Positions 1 to 9,009 of a stretch of 64,000 nucleotides of DNA are shown piece by piece. Each line of letters starts with the position of its first letter. The first letter of the stretch is position 1. The stretch is taken from assembly GCF_014284155.1 (NCBI RefSeq), contig NZ_JACOFZ010000001.1:1568545-1632544 (forward strand), in the 5' to 3' direction. The stretch is from Affinundibacterium nitidum. GTDB lineage: Bacteria > Pseudomonadota > Gammaproteobacteria > Burkholderiales > Burkholderiaceae_D. Under the pieces are notes generated by a model. It made no database searches. It worked only from the letters and a program-made list of their open reading frames with translations, and was not told the origin of the DNA. The position numbers and the translations under genes were made by a program.

Positions 1-127
1 GATGAACTTGTCCGCCGCTGTAGCCAGACTCCACCTTTTGTACGCCTCGGATTTGTTGAAAAACTGCCTCGGTACACCAGAAACAGCCGCCACCTAAAGT
101 AGCAGTTTGAAATGTGGGAGCGTTCAC
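1..127 (-). CDS. msrA: Peptide methionine sulfoxide reductase MsrA, N-terminal part (cut by window edge)
   Basis: MsrA reduces methionine-S-sulfoxide in damaged proteins, using thioredoxin as electron donor. Reading the minus strand gives the family's catalytic N-terminal motif [13 protein letters not shown] followed by [11 protein letters not shown] and QVH. The nucleophilic cysteine is the first Cys of GCFWC. The rest of the gene lies to the left of the window. I place the start at a GTG (complement of 125-127) because AAAGGAA sits about seven bases before it; an in-frame ATG at 169 exists but has no Shine-Dalgarno sequence. The family assignment is secure; the start is less so. Confidence 0.9.
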   Translation of the reverse strand, partial: MNAPTFQTATLGGGCFWCTEAVFQQIRGVQKVESGYSGGQVH

Positions 128-305
128 AAATTTTTCCTTTGAAATTTTTAGGTTATCGGATGTCACCATGCTTAGTCGAATGAATGGGTAAAAACCTACA
201 CCGATCACAAGCCAAGACTGGCATTCCGAATTTAATATTTGCTAAAGTTATTTTTTTAACTACAATTTCAGCACTCAACAGTCATAAACCAACGCGGGTG
301 ATTGT

Positions 306-572
306 ATGTTCAAAACAAAAACTTGGAGTAAAGCTGTCTTTCTGGCCTTATCTCTTGCTGCCATCCTCAGCACTTTGCTCTTTAAGAAATTGGGACTCGA
401 ACAGTTTTCGCCAAATATCGATCAGATGATCGCCTTCGTTTTTGCACTCTTTGGTATGGAACGTCTGTTTAAATCAATCATTTTGGTCTTTCTGCCAGAC
501 CACAAGCCAACCCAAGATGAGCAATTCTTAAAAAATAAAGAAATCGTTCAAGAAACACTACAGTCACGTTAA
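306..572 (+). CDS. Small hypothetical membrane protein (88 aa)
   Basis: I do not recognise a family. The protein has a basic N-terminus, a hydrophobic stretch at about residues 10-25 and a second at about 42-63, then a charged soluble tail rich in K, E and Q, so it is probably a two-pass inner-membrane protein. It lies between msrA (divergent) and the condensin operon, on the operon's strand, 67 bases before it. The Shine-Dalgarno region is weak, so the start is uncertain. Coding status rests on length, the membrane pattern and the absence of a competing frame. Confidence 0.5.
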   Translation: MFKTKTWSKAVFLALSLAAILSTLLFKKLGLEQFSPNIDQMIAFVFALFGMERLFKSIILVFLPDHKPTQDEQFLKNKEIVQETLQSR

Positions 573-587
573 AACAACACGAGGTTT

Positions 588-605
588 TTGATAGTTTTCT
601 ATCAA
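588..605. repeat. Perfect inverted repeat upstream of mksF-like gene
   Basis: TTGATAG, a loop of four T, then CTATCAA. It lies between the small membrane protein gene and the kleisin gene. No T run follows on the plus strand, so it is more likely an operator or mRNA hairpin than an intrinsic terminator. Role unproven. Confidence 0.4.
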
Positions 606-639
606 TACTCAAGCCGCGGACTAGCAGGTAAAATGCGGC

Positions 640-2055
640 ATGCACAATTTTGACGACGAATCCATAGCAAGAATTGAAGACGACCTGTCGGATCAAAATG
701 ATCTCAGTCTCAAATCTTACTTCAAATCTAATCTCACGCCTGATGATGTCTCCGCCCTCGCGCCTTTGCGCCGGGCGCAGCCAATGCTACAAGGCTTTAC
801 CGCACTATTCCATGGCGGCATCAATAGCGTACTCATGCGACTATTGGTTTTACGTGAGCTGACCTCTGACGTTGAAACTCCTTCGCTCAGTCGCGCCGAT
901 ATCAATGCCAAACTGGGCTATCTGGAACCAGAAGCCTTAGAGACGGTGCTGACGCGTCTACGCAGCACGGGCATCCTGCTATGGGATGCGAGCCAATTGG
1001 TCTATCGCATCACACCGATGGCGCGCAATGTTTTAGCTGCCATCGAATCATTAATTCAGGTCGAGCAGCAAGAAGATACTTCTGAAATGAGTTATATGCT
1101 GACGCAAGTCGCAGGTGCTCAGGCCGTTGGTGGCGTCTCGGTGGAACAATTGCACCATTTGCTCGGTCGTTTGATCGAACTGACTGAAGAGTTTGCCGAT
1201 GCGATTGCCTCGGGTTCCGAGTTCCAATTGCGCGCGGCCCAGCAAAAATGGCATACCGCTTGTGACTGGGTCGAAAAAGGTTCACAGATTATTCACGCCA
1301 TCACCAATGATAGTCGGGCCGATTCGGCGACCCATCGCGCCGCACAAGCCATCGGTCGTGCACAAAGTGCGCTGCTGAATATGCAAGGTATGTTCTCGCG
1401 TGCGCTGAATCAAATCGAACGTCAGCGAGTGCATTTGGGTCAATCAGGCTTATCGACCACCGATATTAAGATGTGGTTGCTGCAACGCGACGATCTAGCA
1501 TCTCTCGCGGATGGCGCCCTATCACACCCGGTCACGCCGCATTTCATCACACCGTCAGAAATGATCGACGTTGCAGAAAGCGAATTGCTGGCAAATCGTG
1601 GCTCGGCCGTACTCGGTGTTCTGCCCAGTGGGCAGGATGCACCGTCGATAGCCAACGATAACAGTGAAGCATTACTTGAGCTCGATCATTGGCTTGATGT
1701 ACTCGGCAAAATCGATGCGAGCACGATTGATCCTGAAACGAAAAAAGCAAAACCTTTGCACGAAATTTTATTGCCAGCGAGTTTTGCCATCGCTTCTTAT
1801 CGCGCCTCCTTGTTACCTTTGATCGGTGACGCCAACGAAGCATCACTACAAGGGGCGACGGCAACCTTGGCGCGTTTGCCGCTCGAGTTCAACTCAAAAG
1901 ATCGCATGCAGAAAGTATCAGATCCGCATATTGCAGCGATGTCCGTCGCCAGCCTTACACCACACAATTTACTCACGACATCAATGGCCCCAGCGGACGA
2001 TGGCGCCGCCCTAGCTGAAGACAAGAATAATATCGAAGAGAATACCCATGACTGA
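640..2055 (+). CDS. MksF/JetA-type kleisin subunit of a MukBEF-like condensin
   Basis: Probable kleisin that bridges the two heads of the SMC-like ATPase encoded two genes downstream. The 471-residue protein is almost entirely helical. A winged-helix-like segment lies at about residues 85-150 (it contains LSRADINAKLGYL and the wing-like LVYRITPMA), followed by long amphipathic helices and a disordered acidic C-terminus. Gene order kleisin, kite, SMC matches mksFEB of Pseudomonas and jetABC of Wadjet loci, and this context is the main evidence, because kleisins diverge fast in sequence. Its stop overlaps the next gene by eight bases, which indicates translational coupling. The start at 640 has only a weak AGG upstream. 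I infer the role; direct sequence motifs are few. Confidence 0.7.
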   Translation: MHNFDDESIARIEDDLSDQNDLSLKSYFKSNLTPDDVSALAPLRRAQPMLQGFTALFHGGINSVLMRLLVLRELTSDVETPSLSRADINAKLGYLEPEALETVLTRLRSTGILLWDASQLVYRITPMARNVLAAIESLIQVEQQEDTSEMSYMLTQVAGAQAVGGVSVEQLHHLLGRLIELTEEFADAIASGSEFQLRAAQQKWHTACDWVEKGSQIIHAITNDSRADSATHRAAQAIGRAQSALLNMQGMFSRALNQIERQRVHLGQSGLSTTDIKMWLLQRDDLASLADGALSHPVTPHFITPSEMIDVAESELLANRGSAVLGVLPSGQDAPSIANDNSEALLELDHWLDVLGKIDASTIDPETKKAKPLHEILLPASFAIASYRASLLPLIGDANEASLQGATATLARLPLEFNSKDRMQKVSDPHIAAMSVASLTPHNLLTTSMAPADDGAALAEDKNNIEENTHD

Positions 2056-2869
2056 AGATGCACAAATCCTAATCGCCCGCTTGCTGGCCCATCAAACGCT
2101 CAAGCGCGAAGACAAGCTCGTGAAACGCGCCTTGTCTGATGAAAATTTTCGGAGTGATATTGATGCCCGCCTCAAAGCTTGCGGCATGAAATTCGTCGAC
2201 AACGTCTACGCTGACTACGTTACTTTGGCGTTAACGCGTGATAGTGAATCGAAAGTCTTTGGCACCAAAGACACCTGGCAGAACAATAATTTTGGATTGG
2301 CACGTGATGGCGTTGCCTTGTTGGTGGTCCTGTGGTCCCTCATCATTTTACCAAAACGTGAACGCCAAGAAGCACACCAAATGGCACAAGAAGATCAGAA
2401 CGATATGTTTGGCAAAGAGAAGCCACTTCCACGTGCCGAAGACACCTCGATTGGTATTTCTTATCGAACGCTGTTGGCTGATTTTGGCGAGAAACTCGGT
2501 AAAAAAACACGTATGGATATGAATCTCGGTCAACTCGCTCGTTTAGGATTCATCGAACGTAAAAGCGATTTGATCATGGAAGGCCCTCTGCTCGATTTAT
2601 TGATGGATACCGATGCCTTGAAAGATCGCATCATCAATGGCGCTTTATCAGATATCTTCCATATTCCTATGCCACGCACTCCAGCCGTCATTGAGGCGGA
2701 ACGTCTGGCAAAAGAAGAAGCGGAGAAAGCTCAACTAGCCGAGCAAGCCACCCATGCAGAAACCAAATTGGATGAAGATCCAGCACCAGCTGAGGTAGAA
2801 AACTTTAGTGAAAGTGAAGACGTCGCCGCGCCATCCTCTGCAACTGCAGAAGACAAAGATAGCGTCTAA
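2048..2869 (+). CDS. MksE/JetB-type kite (winged-helix) subunit of condensin
   Basis: Probable kite subunit (tandem winged-helix dimer that binds the kleisin linker). The 273-residue protein has an N-terminal helical part, a winged-helix-like region through about residue 200 (for example RLGFIERKSD and LIMEGPLLDLL), and a low-complexity tail rich in E, A and P after about residue 215 that is likely disordered. It overlaps the kleisin gene by ATGACTGA and precedes the SMC-like ATPase by 40 bases, the canonical order of F-E-B condensin operons. No enzymatic motif is visible, as expected for this subunit. The assignment depends on context as much as on sequence. Confidence 0.68.
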   Translation: MTEDAQILIARLLAHQTLKREDKLVKRALSDENFRSDIDARLKACGMKFVDNVYADYVTLALTRDSESKVFGTKDTWQNNNFGLARDGVALLVVLWSLIILPKRERQEAHQMAQEDQNDMFGKEKPLPRAEDTSIGISYRTLLADFGEKLGKKTRMDMNLGQLARLGFIERKSDLIMEGPLLDLLMDTDALKDRIINGALSDIFHIPMPRTPAVIEAERLAKEEAEKAQLAEQATHAETKLDEDPAPAEVENFSESEDVAAPSSATAEDKDSV

Positions 2870-2909
2870 GACTGGCCCTTCGTCAACCATTTAGCAGAGA
2901 AGAACAACA

Positions 2910-5738
2910 ATGTTTCATATCAAATCACTCGAACTCGTACACTGGGATTACTGGCAGCGCATCAAGAATATTCCGCTTGATGCCAAGATTATTACCATCG
3001 CTGGACAAAACGGTTCAGGCAAAACGACTTTGCTCGACGCGCTCCGTACTCTGTTTGGCCTCGAGTGTTCAATGGGTCGTTCATACAAGCACTATGCGCG
3101 CCATTCAGGTCAACAAACGGCATGGATACGTGCGGTAGTCGATAACAGCGCGGTCGGTGCGCAAATTTCGAATCGTCCTTTCCGCATGTCCGGCCTATAC
3201 GAAGATGAAGTCACTTTGTTCTGTCAAATCCAAAAAAATGGTGGCGACTGGAAGCGTCAATATTTGATGCGTAGTGGCAAAGTCGAGATCGAAGAAATTC
3301 AAGAAGCGAATGATTGGTTGGGCGTTGAAACGTATCGCAAACGTTTATCGCACGCGGGCTTGTCGTCAGCCATGGGTAAAGTACTGGCCTTGGAACAAGG
3401 TGAAACCGACAAGCTGTGCGAATATGCGCCGCGCCAATTGCTCGACTTGGTATTCCAAGTATTTGGTGATAAAGAAGTCTTAGATGCTTACGATGATGCA
3501 AAGCGTCATCAGCGCGATACTGAATCTGAATTGCAACGTTTCGAGACCGAGCTTGAAGGAGCAAAAACCAATCTAGAAGGTTTGCGTTTGAAGGTCGCCA
3601 ACTTCCACCAGTGGGAAAGTTTGACTAAAGAAAAGCGTGATCTCCAAGAAGAAATTTTACCGACATTGCAATATCACGAAGACTTACAAAAGGCAGCAAC
3701 AACAAGCCAGACTTTACGCGCAAGCAAACGTCATCTCAAATCACAAGATGAAGCCTTGTCGGAGCGTCGTCAAGGTTTAGCACAGCAAGCGCAAAACCAC
3801 AGTGAAGCACAGCAAGCAGAAGCTGCGTTAGAGGCGGAAGAATCAGCCTTACGCGAAAAACTGAGCCATATCAATGCTAAATTGAAGCCACAAGAGAGTT
3901 TGCTAGAACAAAAAGCGCGCTTGCAAAAGTTAGCGGCTGAAGCCGATGCTGATATCGCCAATATCGCTGATGAGCTTGAGAAAAAAGAAGCCGAACTCGC
4001 ACAACAGAAACAAGAGCGTGATGCACTGAGTCAACGCATCGCGGCGGACATGGAAACCATCTCTGCCCTACAAGGCAAAGCGAGCCTACCAGATCCAGAA
4101 AATGTGCGCCAAATGCGCCGTGCGTTGAACGAAGCGAATATTCCGCACAGCATGCTGCCAGAGATCGTCGAAGTCACCGACGCCAAATGGCAAGGTGCGG
4201 TCGAAGGTGTTTTGCGCGGTTATACCTCGGTGATTTTACTCGACAATGCTAGCGATGCCAGTGCTGCCTACCGTATCGGTGAAAAGCAACGCTATAGTCA
4301 CTTCATCGTACCTGATCGCATCAATGCGCCAGTGGTCAAAGATTCGAGCTTGCTGTCAGTAGTGAGCTTCAGCGCCAAAGCACCTGCTTGGTTGATCGAG
4401 CAACTTGAACGTATCGAAACGGTCGATAGCATCGATGAAGGCATGCGTTTTTCCAAATCACAAGAGTGGATTACACCTGACGCCTATCACTTTGAGCGTC
4501 GCGGTGGTCGCTCACTTTTTGTTGAAGTCTCTCGCTACCGTTTTGGTAATGCAGGTCGCACACAGCGTTTAGAAGCCTTACAAAAAGCCTTACCTCGCTT
4601 ACAGTCACAAGAAGATCAGCTGACGATCAAAATTAGTAAACTAGCGGGCGAGATTTCGTCATATAAAGCTCGACTTGCCGGCGTCGATGCCGCCAAAGAA
4701 TTGAGCGCTCGTCATGCCGAGTTCGAAGAAGCCTCACGCAATACCGAACCACTCAAACAGCAACGTATTGAAGTTGGTACACGCTTAGGTGAAATCTCTC
4801 CATTATTGAAAGCCGCAACTGAACAACGTACTGTAGCGCATCTCAAATGGGAACAAGCCAAAGCAGCGATTGCCGATGCCGAAGCGCAAATTCGCAGTTT
4901 GGAAAAGCGTCACGCCGAAGAACGCAAGGCGCAGTTTGAAACCCTACGCGCGATGCGTGAGACTTGGCATACACTACCATTGAATTGGAAACGCGCTTCA
5001 CACCGTAAAGAATTGGTTGCAGAGCACGAAAACGTCCACCAAATCGAATTGCGCCTGCGCAGCCTCGGAAACAATTTGGCACGCGACGATTGGGAAACCG
5101 ATTCCACCGTGGTCGATCAATACACACGTCTCAACAACTTGCTGCAAAACCGCCAAGCAGAAACGGATGAGCGCCGCTATCAAAATAATCGCGCGATGGA
5201 AGCAACGGTCAACGCACGAGCGGCCTATATGGATCGCTTGCGTTACACGATCAAGACCTATAGTAAGAACATTAAACAACTTGGTGAATTGGCTGGCATC
5301 GAAGTGCATACCGATCCGGTCAAACTTGAAAACGACGATATTTTGTTGGCACAAGCGGGTCTCCATGTACGCTTTAAGTTCGACGGCAAAGGCCCGATTG
5401 GCATGAATGACGGCGAAGCATCGGGCGGTCAACAGGTGATGAAGTCTTTGATTCTCTTGATTGGTTTGCTCAAATCAGAAGATGGCTCGGGTGGCTTCGT
5501 CTTTATTGACGAACCATTCGCTCACTTAGATATTCGTAATATTCAATTGGTCGGTGAATTCCTCAAAAATACTGATGCCCAATATTTGATGACGACACCG
5601 TTGACGCATAACACGGACGTCTATGATCCGTCGGAGTTGACGCTCATTACGAGCAAGAAGAAAAAAGACACGGAATGGGCGCAACCTATTTTTGTTTTGC
5701 AACGACGAGCTGAGAAGAACAAAGAAGCGAGAGCTTAA
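2910..5738 (+). CDS. MksB/JetC-type SMC-like ATPase
   Basis: Condensin ATPase expected to dimerise and extrude or clamp DNA in an ATP-dependent way. It shows SMC architecture: N-terminal half of the head with Walker A AGQNGSGKTT (residues 31-40), coiled coil from about 190 to 390, a globular hinge-like domain at about 392-550, a returning coiled coil to about 790, and the C-terminal half of the head with signature GEASGGQQ (about 835-842) and Walker B VFIDEPFAHLD (about 864-874). The 942-residue length with short coiled coils is closer to MksB/JetC than to canonical Smc or MukB. It is the third gene of the F-E-B operon. No DUF2220/topoisomerase-like MksG (JetD) gene follows. Confidence 0.85.
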   Translation: MFHIKSLELVHWDYWQRIKNIPLDAKIITIAGQNGSGKTTLLDALRTLFGLECSMGRSYKHYARHSGQQTAWIRAVVDNSAVGAQISNRPFRMSGLYEDEVTLFCQIQKNGGDWKRQYLMRSGKVEIEEIQEANDWLGVETYRKRLSHAGLSSAMGKVLALEQGETDKLCEYAPRQLLDLVFQVFGDKEVLDAYDDAKRHQRDTESELQRFETELEGAKTNLEGLRLKVANFHQWESLTKEKRDLQEEILPTLQYHEDLQKAATTSQTLRASKRHLKSQDEALSERRQGLAQQAQNHSEAQQAEAALEAEESALREKLSHINAKLKPQESLLEQKARLQKLAAEADADIANIADELEKKEAELAQQKQERDALSQRIAADMETISALQGKASLPDPENVRQMRRALNEANIPHSMLPEIVEVTDAKWQGAVEGVLRGYTSVILLDNASDASAAYRIGEKQRYSHFIVPDRINAPVVKDSSLLSVVSFSAKAPAWLIEQLERIETVDSIDEGMRFSKSQEWITPDAYHFERRGGRSLFVEVSRYRFGNAGRTQRLEALQKALPRLQSQEDQLTIKISKLAGEISSYKARLAGVDAAKELSARHAEFEEASRNTEPLKQQRIEVGTRLGEISPLLKAATEQRTVAHLKWEQAKAAIADAEAQIRSLEKRHAEERKAQFETLRAMRETWHTLPLNWKRASHRKELVAEHENVHQIELRLRSLGNNLARDDWETDSTVVDQYTRLNNLLQNRQAETDERRYQNNRAMEATVNARAAYMDRLRYTIKTYSKNIKQLGELAGIEVHTDPVKLENDDILLAQAGLHVRFKFDGKGPIGMNDGEASGGQQVMKSLILLIGLLKSEDGSGGFVFIDEPFAHLDIRNIQLVGEFLKNTDAQYLMTTPLTHNTDVYDPSELTLITSKKKKDTEWAQPIFVLQRRAEKNKEARA

Positions 5739-5825
5739 TCGCTTGTTGAAATTGGTCGGAGCAACATCTGCTTCACATAAAAGGGTTGGCATGACCTCGA
5801 AACATGCCGACAAGGAGAGAGAGCC

Positions 5826-7181
5826 ATGGGTATAGAGTTAAGCGGTGCAGGTGAAACCCTCGCAGCGATCGTTGTCAGCGATGAACTGAGTAAAGACGGC
5901 GGCGGCAATGGTTCGCAAGAAAAAGTGAAAGAAACCAATTGCGCCAATTGCGGAGCGACACTACAAGGCAAATACTGCCACGCATGTGGTCAGTCCGGAC
6001 ACATCCATCGCTCACTTCTCCATATGTTCGAAGAAGTTCTGCATGGTCTATTCCATTTCGACACCAAAGCATGGCGCACAATCCCAGCGCTTATTTTTCG
6101 TCCTGGCAAACTGACCAAAGAATACATTGAGGGCAAACGTACTTCCTACGTTTCACCTTTGGCACTTTTCTTGTTCTTGATCTTCCTGATGTTTTTTGTG
6201 TTTTCGTTTACCGCAAAAGATATGGAAGGCGATATTCTCAAAACCACAGACACACGAGAAGAAATCGTACAAGAAATCGCCAGTATCAATGCGGCGATCG
6301 AGAAGAATCAGGCGAGCCAGGTCGACCCAGCAGACCAGAGCGAGAGCGGATTTCAACAACTCATAGAAACCTACGAAAAGCAAAGTGAGCTACGGGCTTT
6401 GCAAGACAAACTCGACAAAATTGATGGCAAACCCAAGACACGAGCAGAATACCAACAGGAACTGACTGCATCAGAAGAACGGCTCGCGAAACTCAAACAT
6501 GAGAAAGACGAGATGAAAGGTAAAGCAGAAAACTCACCAGGCGACCATCTCTCAAGCGTCATCAGGCAAGAGCAACTCATCGGCTTTGCGGAGAGCGACG
6601 TTAAGTACTTTAAGAAGAAGATTGCAAAAATCGACAAGGAAAATCAACGCGAAAAAGTGGCTGAGAAAAACGTCACGAATGGAAAAGCCAGTTCCACTAG
6701 TACTGCCAGCGCTGCAAGTGTGTCAATTGAATCTGAAATAGAAGAAGTTTCAGATTCCCCGTGGCTCAAAAATATGGTGTCGCATATTGAGTCGAACAAA
6801 GCGTTAACGCTCTACAAGATGAAGAAAAATGCATCGAGCTATGCTTTCTTGCTGATGCCAATTTCTTTACCATTTTTGTGGCTATTGTTTATGTTTAGAC
6901 GTCAATTTGTCATGTTTGACCACGCAGTTTTCTCGCTGTACTCGCTATCATTCATGTGTCTTCTACTGATGTTGATTGCGATCTTGAGTCGTTTTGAATT
7001 CGTTGCAATCGCCAGTTTGCTGTTTGCCTTCGTGCCTCCAATACATATGTTCACGCAACTGCGTGGCGCATATAGCCTTGGCTTCATTGGAGCCTTCTGG
7101 CGCACGATTGCATTGTTAATTATTGCTGCCTTATCACTGAGCCTTTACGTTGCGTTGATTACTGTGCTGAGCGCGAAGTAA
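5826..7181 (+). CDS. DUF3667 zinc-ribbon membrane protein with coiled-coil insert
   Basis: Function unknown. A zinc ribbon is formed by two CxxC pairs (Cys39/Cys42 and Cys51/Cys54), followed by the family's hallmark RPGKLTKEYIEGKR just before the first membrane segment (about 110-130). Between this and four further membrane segments (from about 340 to the end) lies a charged region of some 200 residues, rich in K, E and Q, with heptad-like coiled coil. DUF3667 proteins as I know them are usually shorter, so this insert is notable. The start has a perfect AAGGAG six bases upstream. The next gene begins immediately after the stop, so both are probably co-transcribed. Co-transcription with the condensin genes (87-base gap) is possible. 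Confidence 0.82.
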   Translation: MGIELSGAGETLAAIVVSDELSKDGGGNGSQEKVKETNCANCGATLQGKYCHACGQSGHIHRSLLHMFEEVLHGLFHFDTKAWRTIPALIFRPGKLTKEYIEGKRTSYVSPLALFLFLIFLMFFVFSFTAKDMEGDILKTTDTREEIVQEIASINAAIEKNQASQVDPADQSESGFQQLIETYEKQSELRALQDKLDKIDGKPKTRAEYQQELTASEERLAKLKHEKDEMKGKAENSPGDHLSSVIRQEQLIGFAESDVKYFKKKIAKIDKENQREKVAEKNVTNGKASSTSTASAASVSIESEIEEVSDSPWLKNMVSHIESNKALTLYKMKKNASSYAFLLMPISLPFLWLLFMFRRQFVMFDHAVFSLYSLSFMCLLLMLIAILSRFEFVAIASLLFAFVPPIHMFTQLRGAYSLGFIGAFWRTIALLIIAALSLSLYVALITVLSAK

Positions 7182-7712
7182 GTGAAAAAGCCCAATACCT
7201 TGGTTGCGTTTTTACGTGCCGTCAATGTCGGCGGCACAGGAAAACTACCAATGTCGGATCTGAAAGCCATGTGCGAAGAACTGGGTTTTGAAAGCGTCAA
7301 AACTTATATCGCCAGTGGCAATGTCTTGTTTCAATCCCCACTCAATGAAGATGTTTGCAAAAGAAAGCTGGAGCAGCGCTTATCTCAATATGCGGGGAAA
7401 AACGTAGACGTTTTCATTCGTACACCACAAGAACTAAGATCTCTACTAAACCATAACCCTTTCCAACAAGAAGCAGGCAATCGAACGGTCGCGATTCTTA
7501 TCGATCAAGATTTAAATCAGACAGATCTCGCAGGTTGCAAACATCAAGCGCAAGAAAAAATTGCACTCGGTGAACGTGCGGTCTACGTGTTCTATGGAGA
7601 AGGAATGGCCGCTAGCAAACTGGTGATTCCAGCGGCGAAACATGGTACTGCTAGAAATATCAATACGATGACAAAGTTATGTGAAATGGCGCGCAACTTA
7701 GAAGACGCATGA
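7182..7712 (+). CDS. DUF1697 family protein
   Basis: A 176-residue cytosolic protein of unknown biochemical role. It carries the family signature near the N-terminus (FLRAVNVGGTGKLPM, then TYIASGNVLFQS) and the C-terminal pattern with AAKHGTARNINTMTKL. It starts with GTG directly after the TAA of the DUF3667 gene, so translation is likely coupled. Length is normal for the family. The family call is firm; no function should be inferred from it. Confidence 0.85.
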   Translation: MKKPNTLVAFLRAVNVGGTGKLPMSDLKAMCEELGFESVKTYIASGNVLFQSPLNEDVCKRKLEQRLSQYAGKNVDVFIRTPQELRSLLNHNPFQQEAGNRTVAILIDQDLNQTDLAGCKHQAQEKIALGERAVYVFYGEGMAASKLVIPAAKHGTARNINTMTKLCEMARNLEDA

Positions 7713-7726
7713 CGCCCGCTTTACTG

Positions 7727-8596
7727 CTAACGCGCAAGTCGGCTGTGGATGGCAGATGCAAATCGTTGAGCCGCTAAGGGATCAACTTCCAAGAATAATT
7801 CTGGTTCAACCAATTCCAACTCCATCAGCATAAACTTCCCCGCTCGCATCACTCCATCAACGCGAGCATACAGGGGCATCTTAGACAAACTTTGCAAGAT
7901 CGTTTGCGCCTGCTGCTGCATATCTTGAGTAGCTTGATGTGGCAATACTGTACCACCGTGATCCGATTGCACACGAAAGTCGCCGTCTTTGGCGCGCTTC
8001 AATAATGAGTGGCTATACTGGCCGTCAAAAAACACTAAAGACCATTCCCCCTGACTCACAATCTCTGGCATGAATGCTTGAAGCAGAAAGGATTGCTCGC
8101 GCCTCCACTCGTTAAATTCACTCTCGTGCGCTGCAGCATTCTCACGATTGACTCGTAAAGTACGCCATGCCCCAGCTGACTGCGTTGGCTTCACCACAAT
8201 TTCATCGACTGCCATCAAATCAATCAATGCCTTCAAACTACGGCTGTCTTCTGGCTGCAGACGAATACTTGGAATAACCTGGCACTTTTTCCCTTGCAGT
8301 TCAAACAGATAGTTCTTATCCAAGTTCCATTGCATAGTCGAGACATCATTGACGACAAGGGCATCGAGTGTCGACAGCATCTTGAGCCAAGCTTGAAAGG
8401 CAGCGATTTTTTGATGGTAGTCCCAAGTACATCGAATCAAAATAAGATCGAATGTTGACCAAGGTACCTGTGGATCATCCCAAACCACAACCTGAGGCGA
8501 CATCTGCAGCTGCTTCAAGGCGGGAATTAATGATTTTTCACCGCCGAATAACTCCGGCAAATCGGCACACGTAACGATGGCAACGCTCTTCATCAT
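7727..8596 (-). CDS. ATP-grasp enzyme, DcsG/RimK-like
   Basis: Probable ATP-dependent carboxylate-amine ligase of the ATP-grasp fold; the closest type I recall is the group around D-cycloserine ligase DcsG and glutathione-synthetase-like proteins. Evidence: N-terminal Rossmann-like half with RCTWDYH near residues 54-60, a nucleotide-binding lysine in EIVVKPTQSAGAWRT (about 135), and the C-terminal metal-binding part ARVDGVMRAGKFMLMELELVEPELFL. The 289-residue length is normal. Substrate is unknown and there are no neighbours from a biosynthetic pathway. Two adjacent ATG codons (8596, 8593) are possible starts. It converges with the DUF1697 gene, 14 bases apart. Confidence 0.78.
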   Translation of the reverse strand: MMKSVAIVTCADLPELFGGEKSLIPALKQLQMSPQVVVWDDPQVPWSTFDLILIRCTWDYHQKIAAFQAWLKMLSTLDALVVNDVSTMQWNLDKNYLFELQGKKCQVIPSIRLQPEDSRSLKALIDLMAVDEIVVKPTQSAGAWRTLRVNRENAAAHESEFNEWRREQSFLLQAFMPEIVSQGEWSLVFFDGQYSHSLLKRAKDGDFRVQSDHGGTVLPHQATQDMQQQAQTILQSLSKMPLYARVDGVMRAGKFMLMELELVEPELFLEVDPLAAQRFASAIHSRLAR

Positions 8597-8618
8597 ATTT
8601 CAATCTCGCTCGCACAGA

Positions 8619-8640
8619 TTTGGTATTTATCAATACCAAA
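8619..8640. repeat. Perfect 9-bp inverted repeat upstream of ATP-grasp gene
   Basis: TTTGGTATT, spacer TATC, then AATACCAAA, 22 bases upstream of the ATP-grasp start on the minus strand. The position and symmetry suit an operator for a dimeric repressor, or a 5' mRNA hairpin. No regulator gene is adjacent. Confidence 0.45.
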
Positions 8641-9003
8641 GAGTATCAAACAATAAGCCAACTGGTCAGCGCCGATTCTTACTCTAAAGTTATAAATTAC
8701 TCGATAGAATCAAAATTATTTAATACTAAAAGTAATAAGAGAGTTCTATCAATGTAAATTTACAAGCTTAAAATTCATTAAATATGTTCCTTTTTTAATT
8801 TTAATTTTTCTTTATTTAAATTTTTCCAAACAAAATTAAATATGAAAATATACCTGCAGTACACCACTAAGTAATAAAACAACTATTATCTATTCGCTAC
8901 TGTTCTTCTCTGTTCTACTGATTCTCTATTGATTCTTTAACGTTTCGCTAATGAATTAATAAACAAAAATATAAGAAGTAAAACTAACCACATCTGTAGG
9001 GAG
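8641..9003. other. AT-rich intergenic region between divergent genes
   Basis: About 360 bases with no open reading frame of note and a much higher A+T content than the flanking genes, including several poly-A/T tracts. It separates the divergent ATP-grasp and M28 peptidase genes and presumably holds their promoters. I could not single out a convincing -35/-10 pair. Confidence 0.5.
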
Positions 9004-9009
9004 ATGAAA

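Noticed and set aside
640-5738. Complete Wadjet defence system
   Set aside because: The three condensin-like subunits are there, but no JetD-type nuclease is encoded before or after them in the window.
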